This document shows, piece after piece, positions 21,967 through 32,277 of a stretch of 64,000 bases of DNA. The position numbers and the translations under genes were made by a program. How positions within the stretch are numbered: the first letter of the stretch is position 1; every line of letters begins with the position of its first letter. The notes beneath the pieces were generated by a model. It was given only the letters and a program-made list of their open reading frames with translations, searched no databases and was not told where the DNA came from. The stretch comes from Isoetes taiwanensis (Eukaryota; Streptophyta; Lycopodiopsida; Isoetales; Isoetaceae), in the NCBI GenBank assembly GCA_021234155.1, contig JAJEKV010000491.1:108247-172246 (forward strand), in the 5' to 3' direction.

Positions 21967-21977
21967 CTATATAAAAC
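21967..21977 (+). promoter_or_regulatory. TATA box of the first coiled-coil gene
   Basis: TATATAAAAC occurs about 95 bases upstream of the ATG at 22066, followed by a pyrimidine-rich leader with GGAGGCCTTTGCC...CTCCTATCCGCC. The second coiled-coil gene has TATAAA near 22826, followed by a matching GAGGTCCTTGC...CTCCTTCCGCC leader. The resemblance indicates that the promoter was duplicated with the gene. Confidence 0.6.
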
Positions 21978-22065
21978 ATCGGAGGCCTTTGCCTTCTCCT
22001 ATCCGCCATCTCCTGTTCTACCACATCCGCCCTCAGCCATCTCTCCTGTTCTCCCATCTCTTTCA

Positions 22066-22482
22066 ATGGCCTCCAGCTCCAGTTCCATCCCTGCCGAGAT
22101 CTTGTCTCAAGTTCTGGTGAAGGAAATTAAGAACATTCGTGTTCAAGCGGAGGAACAGATCCGCCTTTTGAAAGAAAAGAATGATGAAGACGTCGCCAAG
22201 CTGGTTGCGGCAGAGGACAAGGCCGCCTTCTATAGGGAGGTGATTTTAGTGCGCGACAATCAGCGGGCTGCCATAGACTGCAAATTGCGCGCCACGAGAT
22301 CTAACCTCCAAGAGAGGCTTAGGGCCGCAATCAAAGCGGGCGAGGCTGCCCGAGCTCAACTTGATGAGCGGGAAGATAAGGTTGCAGAGTATGAGAACGT
22401 GGTTGCGGGGCAGGCAATCATGTTGGAGGAGCAGAAAAAAATTATCAGTGCCCTCCAGGAAGAGCTTGCCCGGCGATCATAG
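22066..22482 (+). CDS. Small coiled-coil protein 1, 138 residues
   Basis: Family not recognised. After MASSSSSIPAEILSQVLVKE the whole protein is a predicted long helix: nearly every residue fits a heptad pattern rich in Glu, Lys, Ala, Leu and Arg, with no Gly or Pro breaks in the body. It contains almost no aromatic residues. It may dimerise as a structural or adaptor protein. The ATG is in good context (TTTCAATGGCC) with a TATA box about 95 bases upstream. The next gene downstream on the same strand appears to be a paralogue with similar leader and N-terminal plan. The ORF is intact. Confidence 0.6.
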   Translation: MASSSSSIPAEILSQVLVKEIKNIRVQAEEQIRLLKEKNDEDVAKLVAAEDKAAFYREVILVRDNQRAAIDCKLRATRSNLQERLRAAIKAGEAARAQLDEREDKVAEYENVVAGQAIMLEEQKKIISALQEELARRS

Positions 22483-22630
22483 GCATCGGGCTCCTCCTAG
22501 AGGGGCCCCTTTTTTTTTAATGTTTGTAATTTTTTTGTTTCGCAATGAAAAAGGTTTTTGAAAAATGTGCCGAATATTACGTTTCCTATTTTTTATTTTC
22601 AATATCCGTGGTAGAGGGAATGACATGACA

Positions 22631-22695
22631 GATTACACAAAGCGAAACCCTTCATAAGCTTTTAAAGCGCGTGTGCAGATTTCGCGTGGTGTGAT
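22631..22695. repeat. Decayed inverted repeat of the GATCACACGACGCGAAG family
   Basis: GATTACACAAAGCGAAA (22631-22647) and TTTCGCGTGGTGTGAT (22680-22695) are imperfect inverted arms resembling the perfect repeat at 20338-20406. The element starts about 150 bases after the stop of the first coiled-coil gene. Confidence 0.6.
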
Positions 22696-22922
22696 ACAGT
22701 GTACTTAGAATAGTTAATGTGTTCCAGCGGACAGTACCATTAATGTGTTCTAGCGGACAGCCGACAGAATTCGCTCGACACGTGCGACAGCAGCCGATTG
22801 TATTTAATATGTTCAAGCGCTAATATGTATAAATTGAGGTCCTTGCATTGTGCTCCTTCCGCCGGTTAGAGTCTTTGTTCCCTTCACTTCTATAACCTTA
22901 ACGTCCCTCGCATTTGTCATCT

Positions 22923-23397
22923 ATGGCGTCCACATCCTCAACCTGATAAGGGTAAACGCCCGAGGATAGAACTCCCTCTTGACATAGTGTTAGGTGTTCT
23001 AATGAAGAGGTTGAAGGAGCAAGACGATCTTCAAAAGGAAAATGCCGTTACAATTCAGCAAAAAGAAGAAGACAATGAATTCAACCTTCTCATGCTTCGT
23101 AGCCAGGAGAGGCATATCAGGCGGTTGAATAGAAGGCTGGACAGGAGGGGAAGCTTATGCCCCAACAACTGCACTGAGGTGGTTATGACAGCAACGAGGT
23201 TGCTAATTCAGGCAGAAGAACACGTTGTGGTATTGGGACAGGAGCAGGACATGTACAAAGAGATGGTGGACAGATTGGAGGAACGTTTGGATAGGGTGAT
23301 TGCTGGCTTGAGGAGAAGAGACGAAGACGAAGACGAGGACGAAGCTGATGATGATGATGAAGATAATGAAGAAGAGCTCGCACTGGAGCAACAATGA
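22923..23397 (+). pseudogene. Small coiled-coil protein 2, paralogue of protein 1, N-terminal frame break
   Basis: The frame ending at 23397 is open from well upstream of 22987 and contains DIVLGVLMKRLKEQ, a charged helical body (SQERHIRRLNRRLDRR), a second helix around a Cys-containing hinge (LCPNNC), and an acidic C-terminus with DEDEDEADDDDEDNEEE. Upstream, ATGGCGTCCACATCCTCA at 22923 resembles the MASSSSS start of the neighbour but runs into TGA at 22944; one base change of frame there would join it to the long ORF. So either there is an indel (pseudogene) or the protein starts at a later codon (ATG at 23002). Promoter and start resemble the neighbour, supporting tandem duplication followed by strong divergence. 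Confidence 0.5.
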
Positions 23398-23481
23398 GTC
23401 ATTGTATTTTGTTTTTCAATGTAACAATTTTCACAACTTTAATCAAAAGTAACCTTTTTTTTATTATTATCTTGTAAAGCA

Positions 23482-23544
23482 TCACACGACGCGAAGCCAC
23501 ATAAATGCAAGCAATAGCGAACTTCACTGTTCACGCCGTATGAT
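23482..23544. repeat. Inverted repeat beyond coiled-coil gene 2
   Basis: Left arm ATCACACGACGCGAAGC (23482-23498) matches the family consensus exactly; right arm TTCACGCCGTATGAT (23530-23544) has three mismatches. It begins 84 bases after the stop at 23397. Confidence 0.7.
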
Positions 23545-23552
23545 CCAAATAA

Positions 23553-23617
23553 GATCACACGACGCGAAGCTACAGTTGTGCAAACAAGGTTGGATGCAAG
23601 TACTTCGCGTCATGTGA
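23553..23617. repeat. Inverted repeat beyond the reverse-strand gene
   Basis: Left arm GATCACACGACGCGAAGC (23553-23570); right arm CTTCGCGTCATGTGA (23603-23617), 14 of 15 complementary. It lies between the neighbouring repeat and the 3' end (23654) of the large reverse-strand pseudogene. Two convergent genes thus each have their own copy. Confidence 0.75.
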
Positions 23618-23653
23618 ACATGCTACACATTACAAGTAGACTTTACCGATTCT

Positions 23654-25794
23654 TTATCTCTTAGATCTCCACTGTTGCGATGCTAGTGGGGCCCTAGAAT
23701 TTTGCCAAGCAAGTTTCCATTTTCTCTTCAGCATTATGCCAATGGTGTTTACGACTTCTGAGTTGCTCCTTAAAGCAACCTTCTTGTCGTATTTAGCCAT
23801 CGCCCTTCTATAAAACCACTCTGTCATCTGTCTTAGAGGGTTGGTTTCCACATTTCCACCCCCTCTTTGAGTGTTACGATGAAAGGCTATTTTAGCTTGT
23901 TTATGCAATTTCTCCATGCCTTATGCACTCCACACTGCTAGGCTTCCATACTTCCTAAAAAACCAAGGTGCATGAGCCCAAAAGATGTGCAAGTAGTGCG
24001 TGACTTCACCCTCTCCCCATGCGTCTATGTAAGCCCTAATAAATTTGTTATTCGCTTGCACGAACATTTCTGCATCTTCTCTTGTGAGGTCCATTCTCTG
24101 AATGTATGGGAACAATTCAGACAATGCATCCCATGCTTTTTTTTTCCTCAATGCCGAACGAGCGCCATCGTGCGGGTCTGCTCGCATCAACCCGGCAATT
24201 TTCCAAATTCATAGACCTTTTCTCCCATCTGGTTTCTATTCAGAGCCTATCTATGATTCTTTATGAAGCGTCGAGCTTTCACCCCTCCAATTGACACCTT
24301 ACAGGGCACACTTGTTCTTCCTGCCCGTTTCTCATCGAGCTCTAATCTTACATTGCCACCATGCAAACCGCTACGATAGAACATGTTCAACTCTACGAAT
24401 TCCTTCCTCTCTTCTCTTCTTGTGCGAAATGTTCCACACGAATCTCTGACTCAAAAATATCATCTTGTCGATGATTCTCACAAAGCCGCGTGCAAAGTGC
24501 ATATATGAACCCTCTCTAATGGAATGGGGGAAAATGCCATGGAACTTGGGATCTTTTTCTCCTCTATTAGGAGGATTTGTTTGGTTAAGGGACAAGGTTG
24601 AAACAGATCTTCCCAAGATTTGACTTCCTTGCATGATTGCAAAGATGCACAACTTTTGCATGTTCCTTGTCCTCCTCCACTTATGTTGTACATTGCTTTC
24701 TCGGTTTTAAATCGGGACGCCAAGTGAAAAATTACTTTGTAAGATCCATAGTGATCTACTTGCAATTTTTCCCTCCCTCGAATCTAGATATTAGACTCGG
24801 GATGTCGGGTTTGATTGAACACCCATTTCAATACCTCGTGGGTTTCTTTTCGAACTTTAAAGAGACCTAACCACCGGTGTCATCTTGAGATTGACATGAG
24901 AACCATTTTTCTAAGACGCTTCTTCTCCTCGTCCGTCACCTCTACATCTTTTTTTTTATTCTTGTTGCTCTTTGATTTAGCATGTGCAATTGCATTCTCA
25001 ATTGCTCTATTCATGATGACAACGGATACCCTCTCATACTTCTCAAACTTGGTCAGTTCCATTTCATCCAATTTTATGCAAACTTCAATCTCACCATTAG
25101 TTTCTGCAACTGTCAAGTCATAATATTTGACAAGGAATTATAAGAGACTAACCAGGTCAACCCAAAGATTATTGCGTTCATTCATTCCAACTATATTGAT
25201 CACAACAATCCTTACCATTCTTATCTTTTATGGCTATGGCAGGACCAGCACATTCAACGTGGTGCATCTCTCCTAATATGGCATACACCATCTTTGTCCT
25301 AGTAACCCTTGTATTCTCAACAATTTGTGGACGTGGAGCGAATACTTTTTTTGTGCCTATTCTTTTCAACGCTTCGTGGAATGGCTTGAATAGAGAACGG
25401 TAACCAAGCCTACTGATGCCTACATCGTCACAAACAGTCTGTACATCTGTCGCTTCTAGCTTCTTGTAGATCTCTCCTAGTACCATTTCCAATACCATCT
25501 TCTTGAGAGAAGAGTTGTAGGGCTGACAAATCATGTCCACTATCTCCCTGTTTGTCGCTAGGTTCTTCACTACGTAACCAGATTGCTTCTAGTTTTCCCA
25601 GATCTTGATTGGCCTTTGCTAGTGTTGTAAACGGACCTTGTGGCCGTGACCCTACGTCTGAATGCACCTGATCCAAACTTTAGTTCCTCTATCGGTCGAA
25701 AGTGCTTCTTCCTTTCTCGCAAGCCAAGGGGTGTTTTCTTCAAATTCTTCTCTGTGAAGGCTCCTCTGTTTTGGTCATCTTTGGACCAAAACAA
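23654..25794 (-). pseudogene. Large broken gene of unknown family
   Basis: Successive reverse-strand frames read as one protein of about 650 residues: 25794-25570, 25570-25178 (IGTKKVFAPRPQIVEN, VTRTKMVYAILGEMHH), 25116-24880 (VCIKLDEMELTKFEKYERVS), 24765-24478 (FHLASRFKTEKAMYNISGGG with Cys pairs), 24661-24371 and 24190-23654. The last two pieces are separated by a single TAA at 23921-23923, where the context (WSA-stop-GMEK) suggests a CAA codon changed by one base. I do not recognise the family with confidence; the layout resembles large uncharacterised repeated proteins, possibly from a transposon. Its 3' end faces the coiled-coil genes and the two inverted repeats. Confidence 0.5.
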
Positions 25795-25804
25795 TAAATA
25801 TTCT

Positions 25805-26710
25805 TATCGCACAGCAAGAACTAATAAGGGCAGTTACAATTTTTTACTCAACTCTATATGACAGATAACAAAAAAAAAATGAATATCGCTTCACAAGAGA
25901 GGGGATCCATTAAATCTAGGGAATTACAGAACCATCATCATGGCGAGCAGTTGAATGGATAAATGGTTTAGCAAAACTATAGAAATCAACATAACAGCAT
26001 GAATAATAAAAAATAGGCTCTGGACAATCTGGATTTAGACCAAACTACTCAATGGTCTGTCACCTTGTTACTTTAAGGGTAATAGTGTAGAAGATGAGAT
26101 TGCAAGGTAAGACACTATATGCTTTTTGAAAAGCATTTGATACATTACTAAAGAAAACACTAGTACAAAGAGTACATGATCCCGTACCTTCTATTTTAAT
26201 ACTAAGAAAATGTGTTGCATTTCGTGCAAAAAACCCCCACAAGTAATGGCGCATTGCCCCCCAAAAAAAAAAAAAAAAAAACCCAAAGAAAACAAAAAAA
26301 TAGAAGAACAAATGATAAGATAAGATAAGAAAACAACAAAGCACCAAATGTATTAAGGTTTATAACAAATATTGTTATTGCACAACAAGAATTGATAAGG
26401 GCAAGTTACAATTTTTTTACTCAACTCCATATGATAGGTTACAAAAAAAAGTGGCAATGCAATGAAATAATATCGCTTCACAAAAGAATAGAATAGAATA
26501 GAATAGAACAGTTGAATGGCTAAATGGTTTAGCAAAACCATAGAAATCAGCATAATGGCATAGGCAAAATCTAATAAAACGTAGGCTCTAGGCTCTAGAC
26601 CAAACTATATTTAAGGGTAATATTGGAGAAGATGAGATTGCAAGTAGCATTTGATACAGTACTAAAGAAAACTCTACTTGTATCTTCTATTTTAAAATAA
26701 AAAATGTTGA
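25805..26710. repeat. Diverged direct duplication downstream of the dioxygenase
   Basis: About 400 bases from 25805 (GCACAGCAAGAACTAATAAGG...) recur from 26378 (GCACAACAAGAATTGATAAGG...). Shared blocks in the same order include ATATCGCTTCACAA, AATGGTTTAGCAAAAC, GATGAGATTGCAAG and TACTAAAGAAAAC. The two copies are diverged and carry small indels. The interval between them holds an A run at about 26264-26283 preceded by CCCCCC. This is the 3' flank of the dioxygenase gene; its 5' flank is duplicated too. Confidence 0.75.
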
Positions 26711-27067
26711 GTTTCTTGCTACAACTTCAAACACCATGTGCTCTCAAATTGATATACTTTTGCTGCCAACCAAAATTCTAGCTAATAGCGAGTTAAAGAA
26801 AGAAAAATAAAGAATTTCCTAAACCACTAACAAAAAATTGACATAATTTACTCACTGTGACATATATATGAATGTTCGTCAATATTACATACTCTTCAGA
26901 TATATAAGACGTATTTGCCAATATTATATAATTTTGCATAGATTAGTGTTCTTCAAGCTTAAACACGTTTAGATTAAGATCATTTAGACTTAATACAAAG
27001 CCTCTTTCAGAGAGTTAGACAAAAAAAAGCCCCCGCGATAAATTTATTGTAAAGATAAAAGATTGAA
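26711..27067. other. AT-rich 3' flank of the dioxygenase gene
   Basis: No gene is seen. This contains the 3' UTR region of the reverse-strand dioxygenase; AATAAA-like signals on that strand occur (for example the complement of TTTATT near 27041-27046), but no poly(A) site can be fixed. Confidence 0.4.
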
Positions 27068-28379
27068 CTATTTCTTGCATCTGACGTTTTCAATATTGGT
27101 TAGACCTCGTCGAGTATAGGAGTTCAAATAATCCTTGAACACCATTCCGTTGTAGCGTTTCTCTCCATTCTCTCCAATCAGCTCTGGAATGGGATCGACT
27201 TTGCTGTCATATGATGGTCCCAAAAACGTGGCTATAGAAATCCTGACCTTTTTTCTATCGGCAATAACTCTATGCACTGCACCCTTATAGGTTCCATTGC
27301 TCAATATCTGCAGCAAAATAAAAACTTGTGACTTCAACACAAAACAGCAACACCATGTAACATGGTTGTCATTAGAGCATAAAGTTCCTAAAACACAAAA
27401 AGAATAAAGAAATTTCAACAATATATGTGACTAATAACATGTGTCACTGTTTAGTACAATTGAAAGTTATCTAACCTCTAGTTGGTCACCCAAGTTTACT
27501 ATTATGGAGTTGGTGGCAGGCTTAACTCTCATCCATTGATCCTTGTTAAGTATCTGCAGACCGCCTACAGCATCTTGAAGCAGCATGGTGATGGCGTTCG
27601 GGTCCGAGTGTGGCGGAACCCCGTAAACATGCTCTGGATCAGGGCATGGAGGATAGAAATTCAAGCCTGCAGTAACGTAGCCAGAACTCAACACCTTGCC
27701 TAGGTGGTCTGCATCAAGTCCAAGACTCAAACTTATAGCCTTTAAGAGTTTGTAACCAAGATCCTTAATGCTCTTGAAGTATTCAGCTGCAGCATCTCTT
27801 GGAAAATGTTTTTCTGAAGGCCATTCAAGTGTAGATTTTGGAATGGAATCAGCAGGAAGTCTAAGAACATCCTTCCATGCTAATACTTGGTCTGAACAGG
27901 GATCAAAGCTTGTAGAGTATCTCATTGGCCTGGCGTCAAAAGCTGAAGTAAAATACTGCATCTTTTCGGCCACAGGAATGTTGTAGAAATGCCTAGTTGC
28001 TGCCATCACACCCGAGCATAATGCATCACTGATACCATGATTGATTACCTGAAGAAGAAAAAATCACATACATGTATGTAAATCTCATTTCCAAGTTCAT
28101 GTCTAAATTTTAAATTCAACCTAGGCATTTCAATTTGATTCAATTCAAACAAATGATGAGGTTAGAGAAAGAGGCGCAAACCGTAAAGAATCCCCAGTTC
28201 TTGCATGCTTTTCCAACACAGCTGACCACTTGTTGCATGTCTTTGGACAAATCTACAACTGGAATGTCATCTGCATCAACAACTGGTGAAATGTTTAGGC
28301 CAGGTACAATGTAATGATCAGGAAGTTGTTTGATCCCTTGCTCAATCAGTTCTTGCACTGGTTTAACCTCTTTACCCAT
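27068..28379 (-). CDS. 2-oxoglutarate/Fe(II)-dependent dioxygenase, three exons
   Basis: Soluble plant dioxygenase of the DOXC type, using 2-oxoglutarate, oxygen and Fe(II) to hydroxylate or desaturate small metabolites. Exons on the reverse strand: 28379-28182, 28048-27476 and 27307-27068, giving 336 residues. The N-terminal DIOX_N domain includes IPVVDLSKD and NWGFFTVINHGI. The catalytic jelly roll has NFYPPCP, the iron ligands His213 and Asp215 (PPHSDPN) and His269 (AVHRV), and the 2-oxoglutarate-binding Arg279-x-Ser281 (RISIA). Introns are phase 0 with GT-AG ends. Start context is CAAAATGG, with a TTTTTAAAG motif about 40 bases upstream. All key residues are present, so the gene looks functional. 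The substrate cannot be told; similarity in style to DMR6/S3H and alkaloid- or flavonoid-type enzymes is only family-level. Confidence 0.92.
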
Positions 28380-28930
28380 TTTGCTTGAGTTGTTTGAGAA
28401 CTGAATACATGTCCTCTTTAAAAAGACCTGCTGTGTATCTTTTTAGCCCACAATGTTGATTATTTAGTACTTGAATTTTTGCGCTGCGTAATTCAGCACG
28501 TTTCTCTTCCCTCCATTATAAAACAGCCACGTTAATGTTCAGATTCTCATAAGCGCCTTCCTCTCTTATGCTTTGTGGCCATGAATTATCATGGATAAGG
28601 GTATTTGAGGAGCAAGTAGTATGGACCTCCAATTTGGCATTTAATGAAGTAAAGCATACGCCTTCTGCTTTATCTATACACCTCCAAAAGTCTTACCTGC
28701 AGCATTAATCACACGAGGAAGTCATTCACACAAAAGACCCTGCATTCTAACTTTCTTCAAAACACTCTCACATACCAAGAATAAATAATTAAAAAGAATT
28801 TAAGAACTAGCATTCAACAAAAGTCTCATATACGTACATATTAAGAAAATCCATGTTCGTAACACTTTTTTTGACTAATGAAGGTGCATTCGAATTAATT
28901 ACATTATAGAGACCATATGCCCTGCAACCA
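28009..28930. repeat. Segment duplicated at 29475-30440 (copy 1)
   Basis: It runs from the first 40 bases of dioxygenase exon 2 through intron 1, exon 1, the promoter and about 550 bases of upstream sequence (to ACCATATGCCCTGCAACCA). Copy 2 matches closely through most of the length, apart from small indels and one replaced block. Confidence 0.85.
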
Positions 28931-29474
28931 ATTAAAAAACTTTAAAAAATTTCAAATGCATCTAAGAAACAAATTTGTGAGCCTGCAAGAAAGCCACATG
29001 GACTTAAATGACACCACAGTATATCACCTTTTACTTTTTTGATACAAATTTGACAGGCCTGTTTGAGTCCACCCATTGGATTATACAACAGGAAACAGGA
29101 TATTTATTAGATTGGATGTACTTTGTATAGCTGCATATAGTCCACAAAGCCTCTGATAATTCTCATATTTTTTGTAAAATAAACGTGGAACAGATCATGC
29201 CCCACGTTTATACAGCACGTTTACTTCGCCTTGTTGACATGAGTCTGGTGAGAGCCATAAGTAGCTAAAATGTCGATGTGTCCTGTAACAATCCGCCTGA
29301 ATAATAAGAAGCCAATATTTATAGTATATAAACAATTCTGAACTGACTCGCACCAAAGACGTCACTCATGGCTGGGCGGACCACCTCAGCTGGCGGAGCC
29401 GACTCGCCTCACTTCTTTCGAACCCTGCTCTCATGTAAAATGCCTAGGACATTTCAACCTAGGCATAATGCGTC
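28931..29474. other. Spacer between the duplicated dioxygenase segments
   Basis: No gene is seen. The final 100 bases are GC-richer and contain a 12-base direct repeat (CATAATGCGTCAC at about 29463 and 29479) at the edge of the second duplicated segment. Confidence 0.5.
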
Positions 29475-29873
29475 ACACCCGAGCATAATGCGTCACTGAT
29501 ACCATGATTGATTACCTGAAGAAAGAAAAAATCACATGTATGTGAATCTCATTTCCAAGTTCAAGTCTAAATTTCAAACTCAACCTAGGCATTTCAAGTT
29601 GATTCAGATCAAACGAATGATGAGGTTAGAGAAAGAGGCGCGAACCGTAAAGAATCCCCAGTCTTTGCATGCTTTTCCAACACAGCTGGCCATTTGTTGC
29701 ATGTCTTTGGACAAATCTACAACTGGAATGTCTTCTGCATCAACAACTGGTGAAATGTTTAGGCCAGATACAACGTACTGATCAGGAACTTGTTTGATCC
29801 CTTGCTCAATCAGTTCTTGCACTGGTTTAACCGCTTTACCCATTTTGCTTGAGTTGTTTGAGAACTCATACAT
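29475..29873 (-). pseudogene. Truncated second copy of the dioxygenase (exon 1 and start of exon 2)
   Basis: Exon 1 (29873-29676) encodes 66 residues differing from the intact copy at about ten positions (for example VPDQYVVSG for LPDHYIVPG), with no stop codon. Intron 1 and about 40 bases of exon 2 follow; the match then ends near 29475. The iron-binding domain is absent, so no enzyme is made. The duplicated promoter extends upstream, so the fragment may still be transcribed. Exon 1 is well kept, suggesting a recent duplication or gene conversion. Confidence 0.85.
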
Positions 29874-30440
29874 GTCCTCTTTAAAAAGACCTGCTGTGTA
29901 TCTTTTTAGCCCACAATGTTGATTATTTAGTACTTACTTTTTTTTGCGCTGCCTAATTCAGCACGTTTCTCTTCCCTCCATTATAAAACATAAAACAGGC
30001 ACGTTAATGTTCAAGATTCTCATAAGCGCCTTCCCCTTTTATGCTTTGTGGCCATGAATTATCCTGGATTTGGTAAAGGTATTTGGGGAGCAAGCAAGCA
30101 GCATGGACCTCCAATTTGGCATTTAATGAAGAAAAGCATACGCCTTCTGCTTTATCTATACGTCTCCAAAACTCTTACCTGCAGCATTAATCACACAAGG
30201 AAGCCATTCGCACAACAACCCTTTATTCTAACTTTCTTCAAAACACTCTCACATACCAAGAATAGATAATTAAAAAGAATTTCAGAACTAGCCACGAAGC
30301 AGAAATTGTCTCGTTTCTTAGCCTTTTGTTTAAAACAAAACCCCCTCCCCAATGCGGTTTCCTCCATGGTAACACTTTTTTGACTAATGAAGGTGCATTC
30401 GAATTAATTACGTTATAGAGACCATATGCCTGCAACCATG
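29874..30440. repeat. Duplicated dioxygenase upstream region (copy 2)
   Basis: This matches 28380-28930, including the promoter block CCTCTTTAAAAAGACCTGCTG, the GCAGCATTAATCACAC block and the AATGAAGGTGCATTCGAATT block. A stretch near 30290-30365 (with AAACAAAACCCCCTCCCC) replaces the corresponding sequence of copy 1. Confidence 0.8.
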
Positions 30441-30510
30441 TTAAGAATCAAAATTTTAGTACCAAAAATTTTGATTTGTATTCACATCAAACCATCAGAG
30501 TACACAGAAC

Positions 30511-30748
30511 AAGTATTGCCTCCCACGAGGCTATATACATGAAAGCCTTGTTGTATACAGATAACAAGACGACAACACATACACATATATGCTCCGCCAG
30601 CTATCAAACAGCCTGCACAAGCTTCAAGTATTGCCTCCCACGAGGCTATATACATGAAAGCCTTGTATACAGATAACAAGACGACAACACAGATAACTAT
30701 ATACACATATATGCTCCGCCAGCTATCAAACAGCCTGCACAAGCTTCC
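30511..30748. repeat. Two-copy tandem repeat, about 115 bp
   Basis: AAGTATTGCCTCCCACGAGG starts at 30511 and again at 30626, and both copies run on to GCCTGCACAAGCTTC. The second copy carries a small insertion (about 7 bases). Near-identity indicates a recent duplication. Confidence 0.9.
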
Positions 30749-31500
30749 TCGTGTTAGTAACATGCAAAGAGTTATCTAGTAGTGTCAACATGAAGCAATG
30801 ACTGACGGACTGCAAGTATACACATATGGAATCCACCATATGCACCATTGCATCTGCTAAGCAGACACACCCCGCCATATCTAGACAGTACGTCATTTAG
30901 AACCCCTGCACTGGTGGATCCAGTGTAAGGGAGAAACTGCAAGCAACATAAGAATTTAGACGCTAGACTGTTGGCTACAGCCATCACCGTCCCATACCAG
31001 TGACGAGTTTCGCCTCACCCACGTTCCAATATTCTTAACTAGGCAAGCTACGCTCATCTCCTAATGCCTGCATAGAACTCCCTTGGATAAGTGCTTATTG
31101 TACTTATCCCAGTATCCGGAGATACTCTAATAGTGAAGCATGGCTCCACAGTGGATGTCTTGCTTTCACTGGGTTGTTGGTAAATACATGTTATCGTCCC
31201 ATACCGATATCACCCATCCACCTCACCAGCACTCGCAAGATGCTCCCACTCGATAAGCTTAGCTTATCTTACAGAAGGGACAAGTTATTAAGAGACCATG
31301 GCCTTGTAGAAGTTAGGCTTCCATGCTAATCCAATAGCAGTAGCACTAGCCATAGGTAATGCTTGCACCTTTAAGTGTAGCAGTCCACAGCTTAAGCATT
31401 ATCTCAAGCTACTCTACAAGACCTCAAGGAGTGGCCCAACAGAGGGCATCTGTTTAAGGCAAAGCCTTTTTCTATCTCAGAGGGAATTCCTGGCAAGGTG
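30749..31500. other. Non-coding stretch beside Ty3 element B
   Basis: No gene is seen. It probably contains the distal part of the LTR of element B, but the LTR end is not visible. The phrase CGTCCCATACC occurs twice (near 30988 and 31195). Confidence 0.35.
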
Positions 31501-32251
31501 TACAGGGAAGCTCCTATGATTCGACCGGTAATTAATTAAGGCCAGCTTTCAACGGCAGCCATCAGAATGGCACTGTACCCATCAGGGTTAAGCCTTTCAT
31601 GCTTATCTGGGAATCCCAAGCTTTCACTGTAAGACAAACCGAATTCCTTGATTGATGCCTCAATTGGCCTGCTACCCTCCTCCCTTCATTCTGCAGCCTT
31701 CCGGCTTCTGTGTTCTGTTGTAACCAATCCGACCTCCTTTGTTCTGCCGCCTCATCCCAATTGATGGGAACCCCTGCCAACGTGCCATGTGGCAGTATGC
31801 TGGCAGCAGGGCAACCCTGTCGGAAACAGATCCGGTGGCCCAGGTCTCACCAAGGCCAACCCGTTTATGCACTACAGCAACAACACATTGGTGGCATCCC
31901 TGATTTAAAGGGTGCTCACCCATTTCATATCCAATGGTTTTTAAACCATTATAAGTTTCATTAAACTTCAACGGGTTACTCCACCCCTTTATATATAAGA
32001 CTTGCCCTTTAGCTACATTGTTTTCACAATGCTAAGGCAATGTTGCAACCACGTTTATCCATTACGACATCTGGTTGCGCCCTAGTCTAAGACCTACCAG
32101 GCGCACCATTAACTTAAACGAAGGAAACAAGCAATCATATAATTTTAATGCCACCCGCATCAAATTACAATTGTTAGCCCACAACAAACATGCATGCAAC
32201 ATATATAACAACGGTCTGCAAAATATTTTGGGCATAACATTACTCCCCCTT
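31501..32251 (-). mobile_element. Probable 3' LTR of Ty3 element B (far limit uncertain)
   Basis: On the reverse strand the pol stop (about 32278) is followed by a purine tract (CCCAAAGGGGGAG at about 32248-32262) and then TAATGTTATGCCC, a typical polypurine tract plus TG start of an LTR. Some 245 bases further lies CTTATATATAAAGGGG (about 31983-32000), a strong TATA box as expected at the U3/R boundary. The far end of the LTR cannot be placed because the second LTR is not found in the window. Confidence 0.6.
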
Positions 32252-32277
32252 TGGGATTCTTGTCCTCAAGAATCGGC

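Noticed and set aside
23183-23402. Three reverse ORFs rich in His, Ser or Phe
   Set aside because: All are shadows of the acidic C-terminus of coiled-coil gene 2.
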